64,000 nucleotides of DNA from assembly GCA_015183035.1 (NCBI GenBank), contig JACZZP010000015.1, positions 806,001-870,000 of the forward strand. The letters are read 5' to 3'. Made by a program: the position numbers and the translations under genes. Origin of the DNA: Meloidogyne chitwoodi (taxonomy: Eukaryota > Nematoda > Chromadorea > Rhabditida > Meloidogynidae). The notes beneath the pieces are model-generated. The model was given only the letters and a program-made list of their open reading frames with translations. It was not told the origin of the DNA and searched no databases. Below, in pieces: positions 9,242-19,191 of this stretch (within the stretch, counting starts at the first letter, position 1; each line of letters begins with the position of its first letter).

Positions 9242-11606
9242 GGGTGGAAATAAAATTTCGGTGGGAAATTTGTACAGAATGGGCTACAGAATGATCTGAA
9301 TCACTATCATTTGACTCATTCTCTTTATCGGTATTATTTTTATTAACGGGAATTTTTTTATGGTAGCCATCATCACCGCAAGGGAAAAGAAGGGGATAAC
9401 AAAGAGTATCGGTTTGTGGGTGGTAAGGAGGAAAAGTAAATAAACGACCTTCTTCATCCGTGATACAAATACCTTTAACTTGGGGAGGTTCATCAGATTC
9501 AGTCCACACTGCAAATAAAGTTTCTTCAGTGGGCAAATTAACTTGTCTTGTATGTAAAGATTGATCTGTAATATTTGCAGGAGTATCTCTTGCTTCAATT
9601 AATACCAGACGGAAATTTCTGACTGAATCGGGTCCATCAGTCTGAATTTTTTGTGTATATTGGGTATGGAAATTTCTATAAACATTTGCAAAGGGATGAA
9701 TATTACGGAGTAAAATATCTAAATTTCTTAAAGTTGTCGGATCGACTCTATCACCACCATAAGCACAATTATTAACCCGATGTTCAAAAGCTGTGTTGGC
9801 ATCTAAAATATATAATTGGGAAAATGAGGGAGAATCATTACCAGCTATCATTGAACTCATTTTTCTAACAAACTCACCGTTTAACATATAACAAATTCCA
9901 CCATCGAAGGTGTTTTCTCTATGACCCACATATATAGAGGCAAATGCTAATAAAGAATTGTATATATTATGGTGTTTTAAAAATTCTAATGAGGATTGTG
10001 AATTTCCATTTGTTAAATTTTTTAATAATTGCGGATGTGGGTTAAATGGGGGAAGGAATACTGAACCACAACGGCAACAAAAGGAAGAGGTAATTTTTTT
10101 ATATTTTTTATGAGTTACATTTATTTCGGAATTTAATAATAAGGCATTACAATCCTCACAAATAATATCACCAAAATTACCTGAATCATAATAGGAAACA
10201 GAATGTTGTGACCTAACATCTGCACAGGGAAAGCCTCTATGGCGACGGGTACAATAAGAAGTAATTTCAGTAAATAAATTTGGAGGAGGGTTAAAAGTTG
10301 GAATTAAATTAATAGCTTTAATTCTCTCGGGCTTTCTAAGATTTAAAGAAGGTGGGTCTGGTTCAATATTTAAAATTGGATTGGAATTTATAACATTATT
10401 ATCATTCAAAACTGAATCAACACTTAAATTTAATGGAACAATATTTTGGGAGACGTTTTCATCAATATTAAGCGGAATATAATCAATATCATTTGTCAGG
10501 GTTAACTGGGAAAGATGCCAAATTATACGTTTTCTTTCATAATTAATATTTAAATTTGGAAAAATGAGGGAACCATTGTTAAACAGGTACATTTCGGAAT
10601 AAAGACAGGCAAAAAATCCACAATTAATTCCATCAGTTTGTTCTGTAAATTGTGTATGAGGTAGGATTTGGATTTGAATATCATCTTCATTAATATTAGG
10701 GGTTAAATCACAAATTCCGCGTTTGATCAAATCAATACGCCTAATATCAAATCCAGGATAGGAAATATTAAACATTCTATCAACCTCGGGTAGGGAATCA
10801 ATAAAGATACATTTTGGATTATTACGAACGGATCTATCATAAATTACAAGGGCAAAATGGTGAGGAAAACATATTGTCATTAATAAAATATCATAATCAT
10901 GAGAATAATTATAACAATTTTCTATAGGATTAAGGGGATCTGCATTGGGATTATATTGATATTCAATAAAAGTATAGGAAGGATCTAACACAACTACATG
11001 TTTTTGTGTAATTGTGGATAAATATTTCTGGTAAGCATAAATATAATCGTCTTGTAACCAAGAATCTGAATTGGACCAAAGTTCTTTAAGATAATCACTT
11101 GATAGATTAAGATTTGAAGGAAATATACGATTATCAGTATGTAAAACAGGACCAAAGGGGATTTCTAATGTTTCTACTGGTAAAGAGTTAGGTGAATTAT
11201 TATTGGGAATATTAATTATTTGACCATGAATATTTCTTTTACTTGGTCTTCCACTTTTTTGAATTTTTTTGGGTCTACCACCTTTATTTACCGAAACAAT
11301 ACTATTAGGGGAAATACTACGAGATCCCCTAGAACTCAAACTTTCACAAAAAAAACCATCCTCACTAACAACACTACAATTAAAACCATCATTCCCTGGA
11401 GAAGTAATCCCCAACACATTCAAATTGTCTGGAAGTCCAGACCCATCAACCGAAGAAATTTCAATCATATTACTATCCGCGGATCCATCATCCATTAAAT
11501 TACTACCCTCTAAACTACCATCATCCAAATTACCTTCTACCGCAGCTTCATATGACTGTCGTTTCTCCATCCTTTTCAATCGCTTTTTATAATTTTTTGA
11601 AGGCAT
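9213..11606 (-). CDS. Helitron ORF1: Ulp1-like cysteine protease plus Helitron N domain
   Basis: The 797-residue frame starts at ATG 11606. Residues ~1-140 are acidic/Ser-rich with basic GGRPKK-type patches that look like AT-hook or nuclear signals. Residues ~180-360 look like a C48/Ulp1 protease: the His is in PHHFALVIYD, the Asp in CIFIDSLPE, the Gln in HTQFTEQ and the Cys in DGINCGFFAC, the expected H-D-Q-C order. A cysteine cluster follows at ~455-540 (CEDC, CCRCG), then the Helitron-like N region (LYILDANTAFEHRVN, DILLRNIHPFANVYRNFH). The frame ends at 9213 just after FISTRDY, where Helitron proteins normally continue into an aromatic/Arg stretch. That continuation is present in the next frame, so this is the front part of a single polyprotein. 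Confidence 0.88.
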   Translation of the reverse strand: MPSKNYKKRLKRMEKRQSYEAAVEGNLDDGSLEGSNLMDDGSADSNMIEISSVDGSGLPDNLNVLGITSPGNDGFNCSVVSEDGFFCESLSSRGSRSISPNSIVSVNKGGRPKKIQKSGRPSKRNIHGQIINIPNNNSPNSLPVETLEIPFGPVLHTDNRIFPSNLNLSSDYLKELWSNSDSWLQDDYIYAYQKYLSTITQKHVVVLDPSYTFIEYQYNPNADPLNPIENCYNYSHDYDILLMTICFPHHFALVIYDRSVRNNPKCIFIDSLPEVDRMFNISYPGFDIRRIDLIKRGICDLTPNINEDDIQIQILPHTQFTEQTDGINCGFFACLYSEMYLFNNGSLIFPNLNINYERKRIIWHLSQLTLTNDIDYIPLNIDENVSQNIVPLNLSVDSVLNDNNVINSNPILNIEPDPPSLNLRKPERIKAINLIPTFNPPPNLFTEITSYCTRRHRGFPCADVRSQHSVSYYDSGNFGDIICEDCNALLLNSEINVTHKKYKKITSSFCCRCGSVFLPPFNPHPQLLKNLTNGNSQSSLEFLKHHNIYNSLLAFASIYVGHRENTFDGGICYMLNGEFVRKMSSMIAGNDSPSFSQLYILDANTAFEHRVNNCAYGGDRVDPTTLRNLDILLRNIHPFANVYRNFHTQYTQKIQTDGPDSVRNFRLVLIEARDTPANITDQSLHTRQVNLPTEETLFAVWTESDEPPQVKGICITDEEGRLFTFPPYHPQTDTLCYPLLFPCGDDGYHKKIPVNKNNTDKENESNDSDSDHSVAHSVQISHRNFISTRDYTFPFSN

Positions 11607-11769
11607 AATAAATATTAATAATTATTATACTCTGAAAAAGAAAATAAAAATAAAAATTAATAAATAAATTATACGCGAACAAAAAATATATAATAAATAC
11701 GCGAAAAATATGAATGAAAAACGCGACAAATAAATAATATAAAATTATAATAAAATGTAAATAAATAGT
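11607..11769. other. AT-rich spacer between head-to-head Helitron copies
   Basis: About 160 bases separate the ORF1 start from the inverted partial copy. CGCG-containing phrases (TACGCGAAC, TACGCGAAAAAT, AACGCGACAAAT) repeat at ~25-base spacing and are the only structure seen. The spacer may include 5' regulatory sequence of one or both copies. Confidence 0.5.
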
Positions 11770-12382
11770 AGTTTAGAGTAGTAATTTAATGGATGATGGA
11801 TTCGCGGATAGTAATATGATAGAAATTTCTTCGGTTGATGGGTCTGGATTACCAAACATGTTGAATGTGTTGGGGATTAATTCCCTTGGGAATGCTGGTT
11901 TTAGTTGTAATGTTGTTAGTGAGGGTGGTTTTTTTTGTGAAAGTTTGAGTTTTAGGGGATCTCGTAGCATTTCCCCTAATAGTATTGTTTCGTTAAATAA
12001 AGGTGGTAGACCTAAAAAACGTAAAAGTTTTGGTGGTCGACCAAAGAAGAGAAATGTTCGTGGTGATATTTTTGAAAACAATAACTTTTCTAATAATTCA
12101 ATCGACCCTTTGTCAGTTGAAAATCTAGAAATCCATTTTGGACTTGTTTTACATACTGATAATCGTATATTTCCTTTAAATCTTAATCTATCAAGTGATT
12201 ATCTTAAAGAACTTTGGTCCAATTCAGATTCATGGTTACAAGAAGATTATATTTATGCTTTCCAAAAATATTTATACACAATTACTCAAAAACATGTAGT
12301 TGTATTGGATCCTTCCTATTCTTTTATTGAGTCTCAGTATAGTCCCAATGTTGATCCTCTTAATCCATTAGATCACTGTTAT
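11770..12382 (+). pseudogene. Inverted, truncated second copy of Helitron ORF1 N-terminus
   Basis: The plus strand from 11770 to about 12382 matches the minus-strand ORF1 from about residue 34 to residue 235. Shared features include NMIEISSVDGSGLP, FFCESLS, GSRSISPNSIVS, NKGGRPKK, HTDNRIFP, LSSDYLKELWSNSDSWLQ and TITQKHVVVLDPSY. The first ~33 codons and everything from the catalytic His onward are missing. Identity is high but not perfect, with a one-motif expansion near the basic patch (KRKSFGGRPKKRN), so it is a diverged relative rather than a simple duplication. The frame runs on from 12382 to a stop at 12442 in unrelated sequence. Breakage at 12382 coincides roughly with the start of the foldback element. 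Confidence 0.88.
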
Positions 12383-12485
12383 ATAAATTCAGCAATTTTG
12401 GTGCCATTTTTATTTATTAATATTTTTTCAAACATAATATAGTAACATTTTTAGATAAACATCACATTATCAATTTATATAAAAT

Positions 12486-13405
12486 CACATTCAGTAAACC
12501 TTTTTTAGCTACACATCTATACTGGTTCCCAAAAATAGATCAGAAATAATACATTTGAAAATAGGTCATTGAAGAAACAGTAAAAAAATAATAAAAAATA
12601 CGAAAATACATAAAAACAAAATTACAAATAAATACAATTTTTTATGTTTTTCGCGTATTTTTTTAAATGTATTATTTCAGCTCGATTGCGCAATATGCGT
12701 CCTATCGATTTTTATACGTCCAATCAGCTTTATCTTCCGGTCGAATTTATATGTCCAAACATTGTTAATACGTCAAAACAAATTTTATGCAATTTTTACA
12801 CGTCCAATCGAATTTTTGTTAGTTAATTTATGTCTCATTGAAGTGATTTACTGGAAATGATCCGTCTCATTTTAAGTTCTCTTTTCCAGTTTTTTTTTGA
12901 TAAAACGACAACCAAAACAATCTAAAATTCCCAGTCTTCCTCAAAAAACTTGAAAAAGAACCGAAGACAGACCATTTCCAGTAAATCACCTGAATGAGAC
13001 TTAAATTAACCAACAAAAATTCGATTGGACGTATAAAAATTTGATTAGACGCATAAACTTTGTTTGGACGTAAAAAATTAAAAAATTAGCATAAAAGTCG
13101 ATTGGACGTAGTAATAGAGCTATAATTTCTTCAATGAACTTATGCAGTTTAGGTCACACGCCATTTATTCTCAGGAAATAAAATAAAACAAAGAAGAAAT
13201 TAGAGAACTCATATACATCCTCATTATTCAAAAAAAAATATTTTACACTTAAAAATTAAAAATATTTTCTTGTAAATAAATGGGCTAGTACCTAAACTGC
13301 ATAAGCTCCTTTTCAGTGACCTATTTTCCAATGTATATTTTCACTAACCTTGTTTCAGTCAGTATAGATATAATAAAAAAGTGATTAGCTGAATGTGGCA
13401 TCAAA
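12486..13405. mobile_element. Foldback (near-palindromic) transposable element
   Basis: The two halves are inverted copies. Outer arms, about 12486-12580 and 13300-13405, share CACATTCAG, CATCTATACTG-like and GAAAATAGGTCA(T/C)TGAA phrases. Inner arms, about 12690-12885 and 12955-13110, share ACGTCCAATCGA, TTTTTGTT(A/G)GTTAATTTA and GTGATTTACTGGAAATG. The centre is an unpaired A/T-rich stretch near 12890-12950. The inner arms carry several dispersed TACGTCCAATC/A motifs. No transposase frame is present, so it is non-autonomous. The short frame at 12644-12826 is a shadow of the arm. Confidence 0.8.
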
Positions 13406-13758
13406 TAAATCTAAAATGTATTATTAATCTGGAAAAAATTTCAATATTAAGTTTAAAAATTAATAAAAAACAAAATATGCTTCCAAATTGCCTCACACTA
13501 AAATTATTCTCCTGAAATAATTTATTAATTATAATATCAAACAAACTGCAAATGTGTTATGATCTAAATTAACAAAATTATGATTTTTATTTAAATTAAA
13601 AAATTATTAAAAAACAAAATCTGAGTCAAATTGACATCCTGTAATTATTTCCTGAAAATGATAGTTTAATAATGATAATATGTTTTGTTCAAAATTTGCT
13701 CTTATAATTGTTGATAAATCGGTTAATAATAATAAACAATGTATATGGAAGGTAGGGT
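13406..13758. other. AT-rich stretch with no gene
   Basis: A 60-codon minus frame at 13607-13789 is not supported by any motif. The phrase AAAAACAAAAT(A/C)TG occurs twice (near 13465 and 13612). Nothing else is visible. Confidence 0.45.
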
Positions 13759-14582
13759 TACAAGTGCGTTGTTTTTGTCCCAATCCCAACTTATTTATTT
13801 ATTTATTTACGCACAGGGGAGGAGCGGGTACAAGTGCTTTACTTTTTATTTAATTTATTATTTTTTATATGCACAGGGGAAGGAAATTCCTACAAGTGTG
13901 CCTCTACTCTGAAATTCTACTTTTTTGTGAGACGCACAGGGGACTAACTATCTTAATATTTGAATGATTTTTACTTATATTTATTTTTAAAAATCTCAAC
14001 TATAAAAAAGGAAATATTGCAAGTGTTCCACACAGGCAACACAGGGGAGGAAAGGTACAAGTATGCTATACCGGGCATATTTATTTTAATTATTTCTACT
14101 TTTATATTATGTATAGCACACAGGGAGATAAGAAATACAAGTGTGTGCCCGTTTTATTATTTATTTTTTCACACAGGGGTGGAAATTCCTACAAGTGTGC
14201 CAATTCTGAGAGAGGCTACACAGGGGATTAACTTAAAGGCCTTTTTTATTTATTTATTTTTATTTTTTAGGCCTTGATTGGAAAGGATAAAAATAAAAAT
14301 CTTAAAAAAAAGAAAAATCTAAAGTGACAAAATTGCAAGTACGCCAATAATTGGCCGCGCACAGGGGAGGAAAGGACTGCAATTGTGCCAGTCTTTGAAA
14401 GGCTACAAAGGGGAGGAAGGAATTACAAGTATGTCATTTTTTATTTTTATTTATTTATATAACAGCTATATGACATACAGGGAGAACCCATAAAGATATA
14501 CTGACTTACTGGACGAAAGGTTCCTACAAATGTGCCTCTACTGGGCCTGCATTATATATTTCTAGTGAGACACATAGGGGAA
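13759..14582 (+). repeat. Array of ~11 hairpin units with conserved flanks
   Basis: Each unit reads (T)ACAAG or GCAAG, stem, loop, complementary stem, then CACAGGGGA or a close variant. Units: 13759-13820, 13829-13880, 13891-13943, 14018-14048, 14056-14126, 14136-14180, 14190-14227, 14334-14368, 14378-14414, 14424-14483, 14525-14582. Stems differ between units yet still pair within each: GTGCGT/ACGCAC (first), GTGTT/AACAC (fourth), GTATGCTATAC/GTATAGCACAC (fifth, one mismatch), GTATGTCAT/ATGACATAC (tenth), ATGTGCCTC/GAGACACAT (last, one mismatch). Loops range from ~5 to ~40 bases and are mostly TTTA-rich. Units are usually separated by 7-10 purine-rich bases such as GGAAATTCC or GGAAAGG, with longer gaps at three places. 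No coding potential. I know no named family with this signature. Confidence 0.85.
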
Positions 14583-14829
14583 AAATGTCAAAATGAAAAA
14601 AAATCTAGGATATTTAAACTTTTTAAATGAATTAGGTTTTTAATTTAAAATTGATTAAAAATACAATAATTGCTAGTTGATAATTGCACTTACTTAATTA
14701 CTAAAATTACAATATAAGTTATGTTTAAAAAAATTTATTTGAGTCTAATAATATTTTATATTTTAATTTTTAAGCTTCCAAAACCATAAATATATTTTTT
14801 AGGTCTTGTTTTATTTTTTAAAATTACAA
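14583..14829. other. AT-rich spacer
   Basis: A/T-rich sequence between the hairpin array and the GC-rich island. No repeat or coding signal was seen. Confidence 0.4.
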
Positions 14830-15920
14830 ATTATTCCTTGCCAATGTTGTATTGTTTGCTCCTTGAGATGGTACTCCTTGATTGTAGACGAACATAATAT
14901 AAAATCGGGGTATACGTGCCCAGTGAGCTCAAACTGGGAGGGTAACAACTTATCAGAAGCCTTACAAACGGTACGAGAGTGCATGAGCCCACCAGACACG
15001 CAACCCCTTTAATGAGTTTGGCGCCTGCGGCACTCTCGTTCGCCTGCAAGGTTACATGACCTGAACCAATGGCCATAAGAAAGGAAAAATTCCCTTCTAG
15101 TGACCAATGGCTGCAAGTCATGCCCTCCTGATAGCCGAAACCACCAGTGGCTTTGCCTGTCTCAGATCAAGGACCGGAAAAGAACTCTTTAGCTGAGTCT
15201 CCGTCGGATTTTATACCAGCGTGTTTGGTAGTATGCCAGCACTCCCCATACGCTTCGGACGTCAGGGAGAGGTGAGCAAGCTCACAATATGGCAGGGACT
15301 CCAGTGTGCCTCCGGGCCAGTGTTAGTACATCCCGGTCAATCTTTCCCTGATACCGCTGACGGTGTTATCCCTTCGGACGCAGCAAAGAGCCCAGAGACA
15401 AAGTCTCCGCATAACGCCTTTGTCCGTCAGGCACCCCCACCGGGCTTGGCACACCCACGCCCCGAGACAGGTCAGACACAAGCTAACCTTCAAGGGAAGG
15501 TACCCCGTACCCTCAAATGAGGAAACAGGCATCCTCCAATCCTCGAAGATAGTCAAGGTGACAACCCTTCAAGGGAAACTACCCCATACCCCCAAATGGG
15601 GAAACGGGCTTGCTCCAGTCCTTGAGTTGGGAAGCCACACGTCCGAGCAATGACCATGACTAAGGGTTTTTCGGATCACCCTCAAACGGTGACCAACGTC
15701 ACCTCGGGCTACTACCCCATAACCAACCAAAATGAAGCCGTAGCTCCCATTGCCAGGCAAAGCCTGACCAAACAAAAATTTCAAAAGTTAAGCAATTTAT
15801 GCAGCAAAGCTGCAAAACTGCTACAAAATGCAAAAATTGCTTCAGAAGCATTTTTCACCCGTCGGCAAAAAATTGCTTATTGGGTGAAAAATCAGTCTCC
15901 ATATAATAAATATTAACCGA
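14830..15920. repeat. GC-rich island, probable dispersed repeat
   Basis: Base composition changes abruptly to roughly half G+C, unlike any host exon in the window. Open frames exist on both strands (for example 15221-15520 plus and 15569-15784 minus) but neither shows a recognisable domain or splice structure. A two-copy tandem unit of ~80 bases is present: ACC(T/C)TTCAAGGGAA, then TACCCC(G/A)TACCC and AAATG(A/G)GGAAAC, at ~15486 and ~15566. A hairpin TTTTTCACCC / GGGTGAAAAA lies near 15850-15892. It may be a fragment of a retroelement or a satellite family of different base composition, or transferred sequence. None of these can be decided here. Confidence 0.55.
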
Positions 15921-15939
15921 TTTTTTTCGCTGGGGACTA

Positions 15940-18650
15940 AAAATGGGTCAGAGACGCAGAGGGTCAAAAAAATTTTTTTTTCTTATATGGAGTAAAAATG
16001 CTTGAGAAATCCAAATCTGAAGTCAAAAAAATTCTAAAAATTTTTTAAAAAAAGTTAGAGTCAGAAAAACGTTTGAGTCTCATACATCTTTTTTAACTAT
16101 AACTTCCTGAGACTCAAGTGTACCCCCACATTTTATATATTTTTCTGACTTTTAGAAGATGCTCTACAATATTTCGAAAGCAAAAAATTTTTTTAAACCA
16201 TTTTTATATGTCTTACCCCCAAAAATACCTCTAAAGAGTTATACACAAGTTAGAGAAGCAGAAAATAATATTTGTCTAAAAACATTCTCGAATTAGATAA
16301 AAGTTAGGTATAATATGTAATCGACTATGAAAAATCGATTAAAAATATTTTTAAAGAGGTCAGTTGAGTCTAAGAAAGGACAAATGAGTCTTGAATTACA
16401 AAAAGTGTTCCAATTAAAAAGTTTATAATTTTTTTTTGAAAATATCTCTTAAATGATGTAACAATATAATATACTAATAAATTTAAATTCAAAATTTCTT
16501 TTAAAACATTTTCAAAAAAATTAGAGTCCAAAAACTTATATCACGAATCAGTTTTCGGACTTATAACACAAAGACTCAAGTGGACCCATACATGTTATAT
16601 GTTTTCTGACTAACAAAATAGGCTCTACAATATAAGCTTTTAAAATATAACTTAATAAACATTTTAAGACACACGACCCCGTGAAAACCCTACATACTTA
16701 AAAATGTAGACAATTGCAATTTTCTCAAAGTTAACCCTAAAATTTTTACAAAAATATTTTTAGAATCAACTTTATGAGGGCTTTAAAATGATATATCATT
16801 TGCCCATATTACATTAATTTTGATGCTTTCCATTTTTGACCTCAAAATTTTGATTGCATTTTATACCTAAAATTTTAAAAAATCATAACTTTTTCAAAAG
16901 TAACTTTTTTAAAAATTTTAAAATTCTATTAGGTGTTAAAAATTATGCTACATTTTATAAAAATACTTTCCATCAGATCCAATTCAAAAACCCAAAAATT
17001 TTTTCGAAAAACCGAAAATTTTCGAATTTTCAGAAATTCGACCATAACAACCCCAAACCCTAAAATTTTTAAAATTTTTCTTCACTCAAAAAATAATTAT
17101 TTTTTTCTTTATTTAATATGATTAATTTCATTCTAATCAGACCAAAACTCACAAAGTTAAGGTACCTTGAAATTTTACCAAAATAATTCACAAGGGTTAC
17201 CCCATCGAAAAATGTTGAAAAATTTTTTTAAATATTTTCTTCGAAAAAATCGACTTTTAAGAAGTAAAAATACACACTGATCACGAATTCGTAATCATAA
17301 AAAATTTTCAAAAATTTTCCAAAAAGTTAGGGTCAAAAAACCTTTTGAGTCCCCAATTTGTGACTTACATCTCCCGAAATTTTAACACAAGAATCAAGTG
17401 GCCAACAAACTTTTTATAGCCGCATCTCATGGCAACAAATTCTTCAATCGGCCCTCGTTTCTTCATTAAAGATTGATCAATTCGGGCATTCGGCCCTCAT
17501 TTCTTATTACAGATGTATCACCTTGGGCCTTCGGCTCTCGGTTCTTCATTGCAAATGGATCACCTCGGGCCTTCGGCCCTCATTTCTTCACTATAGATGG
17601 ATCACTTCGGGACTTCTGCCCTCGTTTCTTCATTACAGATGGATCACCTCGGGCCTTCGGCCCTCGTTTCTTCAGTACAGATGGATCACCTCATATTCCC
17701 AAATGTTGACCCACCGTAACTTGGTCAAAACTGACCCAAAAATTTAACTGAAAATATTTTTAGAATCAGCTCATCAAGGGCTTTCAAATGATATATCATT
17801 TGCCCATATTACATTAATTTTTATAATTTCAATTTTTGACCTAAAATTTTGGATGAGATTTTATACCCAAATTTTTAAAAATTCATAACTTTTTCAAAAG
17901 GAACCTTTTTTGAAAATTTTAAAATGCTATTAGGTGTAAAAATTATGCTTCATTTTATAAAAATACTTTCAATCTGATCTCATGGCAAAAATCCCAAAAT
18001 TTTTTCGAAAACCCGAAAAATTTCGAATTTTCAAAAAATCGACCCTAACTACTCCTAACCTCAAAATTTTTCAACTTTTTCTTCACTAAAAAAATAACTA
18101 ATTTTTTGCTTTATTTATTAAGATTTGTTTCATTCAAATCCAATTAAAACTCGCAAAGTTAAGGTCAATTGAAAATTTCCGAAAATATAGCAAAAGGGGT
18201 ACCCCTTTGGAAAAATTTCAAAAAATTATTTTAAATATTTTTTTCGTAAAAAACAACTTTTATATGGTAAAAATAACCCCAAACCACGAATCCGTTCACA
18301 GAAAATTTTTTAAAAATTTATCTGTAAAGTTAGGGTCAAAAAACCCTTTTATTCGCGAAACTCTTTTGACTATAACTTCCCCAGACTCAAGTGGATCCCC
18401 ATTATGTTATATATATTTTTGACTCCCTTTCCATTCCCTATCATCTGACCTATAAGTGCTTAAAATGCTGGCACTGAACTATCCTGTCAACCCACTTCAG
18501 AGCTATTTTCTGACTCTAACTTCCCCAGACTCAAGTGGACCCCCATAATGTTATATATATTCTTAAATCATTTTTCATCCTCTATCACGTGACATATATG
18601 GCACTCAAACTGCAGGCACCAAACTATCCCGTAACCTGTTTCAGTGCCAC
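15940..18650 (+). repeat. Degenerate direct repeats with ~1-kb period
   Basis: The block 16740-17100 recurs at 17750-18110. Shared phrases include ATATTTTTAGAATCA, AATGATATATCATTTGCCCA, TTACATTAATTTT, CATAACTTTTTCAAAAG and TTATGCT(A/T)CATTTTATAAAAA. A second phrase, AAGTTAG(A/G)GTCA...TAACTTCC(T/C)(G/C)AGACTCAAGTG, occurs near 16050, 16540, 17320, 18325 and 18500. Later copies add CCCCATAATGTTATATATAT. Identity is moderate and the copies carry many indels, so this is an old satellite-like array rather than genes. Phe/Lys-rich frames inside it are artefacts of composition. Confidence 0.75.
17430..17697 (+). repeat. 42-base minisatellite with a hairpin in each unit
   Basis: Six units of the form ATGGATCACCTCGGG...CCCTCGTTTCTTCA. 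The last four, 17510-17697, are nearly identical and 42 bases long, so two forward frames stay open through the array (14 codons per unit). Each unit contains GGGCC-TTC-GGCCC or a variant that mostly still pairs (GGGCA-TTC-GGCCC, GGGAC-TTC-TGCCC). It is inserted between the two ~1-kb repeats. It has no upstream exon, signal peptide or splice signal, so I treat it as non-coding. Confidence 0.75.
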
Positions 18651-19060
18651 ATTTGAGTGTCACCCAACTTTTGGTGTTGCACAAACATTCCACATCTTAT
18701 GAGACATCTACATTCTGAATTTGGTCCCAATATATCAATTCCGCATCAAGTTAAGGCTCGGCGAATATATGGGGCGTCTGCGAATTCACCTGTACCGGGT
18801 CCCCCGTTGAAATTTTCCAAAAAAATTTTTTTCCATTAACATCCACTAATCGTGAACCGCGTCCCTCCAAGCAAGACCTTGACCCCTTTCTATTGAACTT
18901 TTTCGAGATAGCGAAAGTGCTATGGTCATTTCGGTGCCATGCGACCCCCGCACCAAAAAGTCTATAGTTTTCCTTTATGCCCCGCAAAAAGTACCCCCCA
19001 AGATGTGCAACTTTCCCAGGGCTAGGACTAACCAAAAACCCGTAGGACTTTTTTTCCTGT
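18651..19060. repeat. GC-richer block, probable dispersed repeat
   Basis: This block has balanced base composition and overlapping open frames on both strands (18657-18839 plus, 18751-19035 minus). Neither resembles a known domain. It abuts the ~1-kb repeat array, so it may be the edge of the same composite repeat. Its right limit is a sharp change to A/T-rich sequence at about 19065. Confidence 0.45.
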
Positions 19061-19161
19061 CACTTTGGGTAAAATTATATTATATAGTAAATATATTAAT
19101 TAATTAATTATATTTTTGTTTATTTTATAATTTTTACTTAAATTTATTTTTATTGGAGATC

Positions 19162-19191
19162 ACAAACTGTCCAGAGACTAGGACAGTTTGT
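19162..19191. repeat. Perfect 11-bp hairpin
   Basis: ACAAACTGTCC, loop AGAGACTA, GGACAGTTTGT, followed shortly by a run of six Ts. It is isolated in A/T-rich sequence at the border of the repeat block. It could be a tiny MITE, the end of a larger element or an RNA hairpin. No other copy is visible in the window. Confidence 0.6.

Larger units (their letters stand above)
5867..11606 (-). mobile_element. Helitron coding core (Ulp1-like protease, Rep, Pif1-like helicase)
   Basis: Two large overlapping minus-strand frames together encode a Helitron transposase. The order is Ulp1/C48-like protease, Cys-rich zinc-binding region and Helitron-like N domain in the first frame, then the HUH-type Rep region and an SF1 Pif1-like helicase in the second. 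Helitrons transpose by rolling circle and leave no target duplication. Frames of 797 and 1124 residues with a single frame change suggest a young copy. True ends could not be fixed: on the minus strand the 3' end should lie left of 5867 and the 5' end right of 11606. Confidence 0.93.

Noticed and set aside
13759..14582. CRISPR array
   Set aside because: Repeat-insert-repeat layout is superficially similar, but inserts vary widely in length, pair with the flanks' inner edges, and the genome is clearly eukaryotic.
13759..14582. Hammerhead ribozyme or tRNA cluster
   Set aside because: The CUGAUGA/GAAA cores of hammerheads and the GTTCRANYC box of tRNAs are absent.
14811..15784. Genes in the GC-rich island
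   Set aside because: Long frames exist on both strands, as expected from reduced stop frequency at higher G+C; no motif, signal peptide or intron supports any of them.
17473..17747. Secreted repeat protein from the 42-base repeat
   Set aside because: No start context, leader or splice signal; two frames are equally open.
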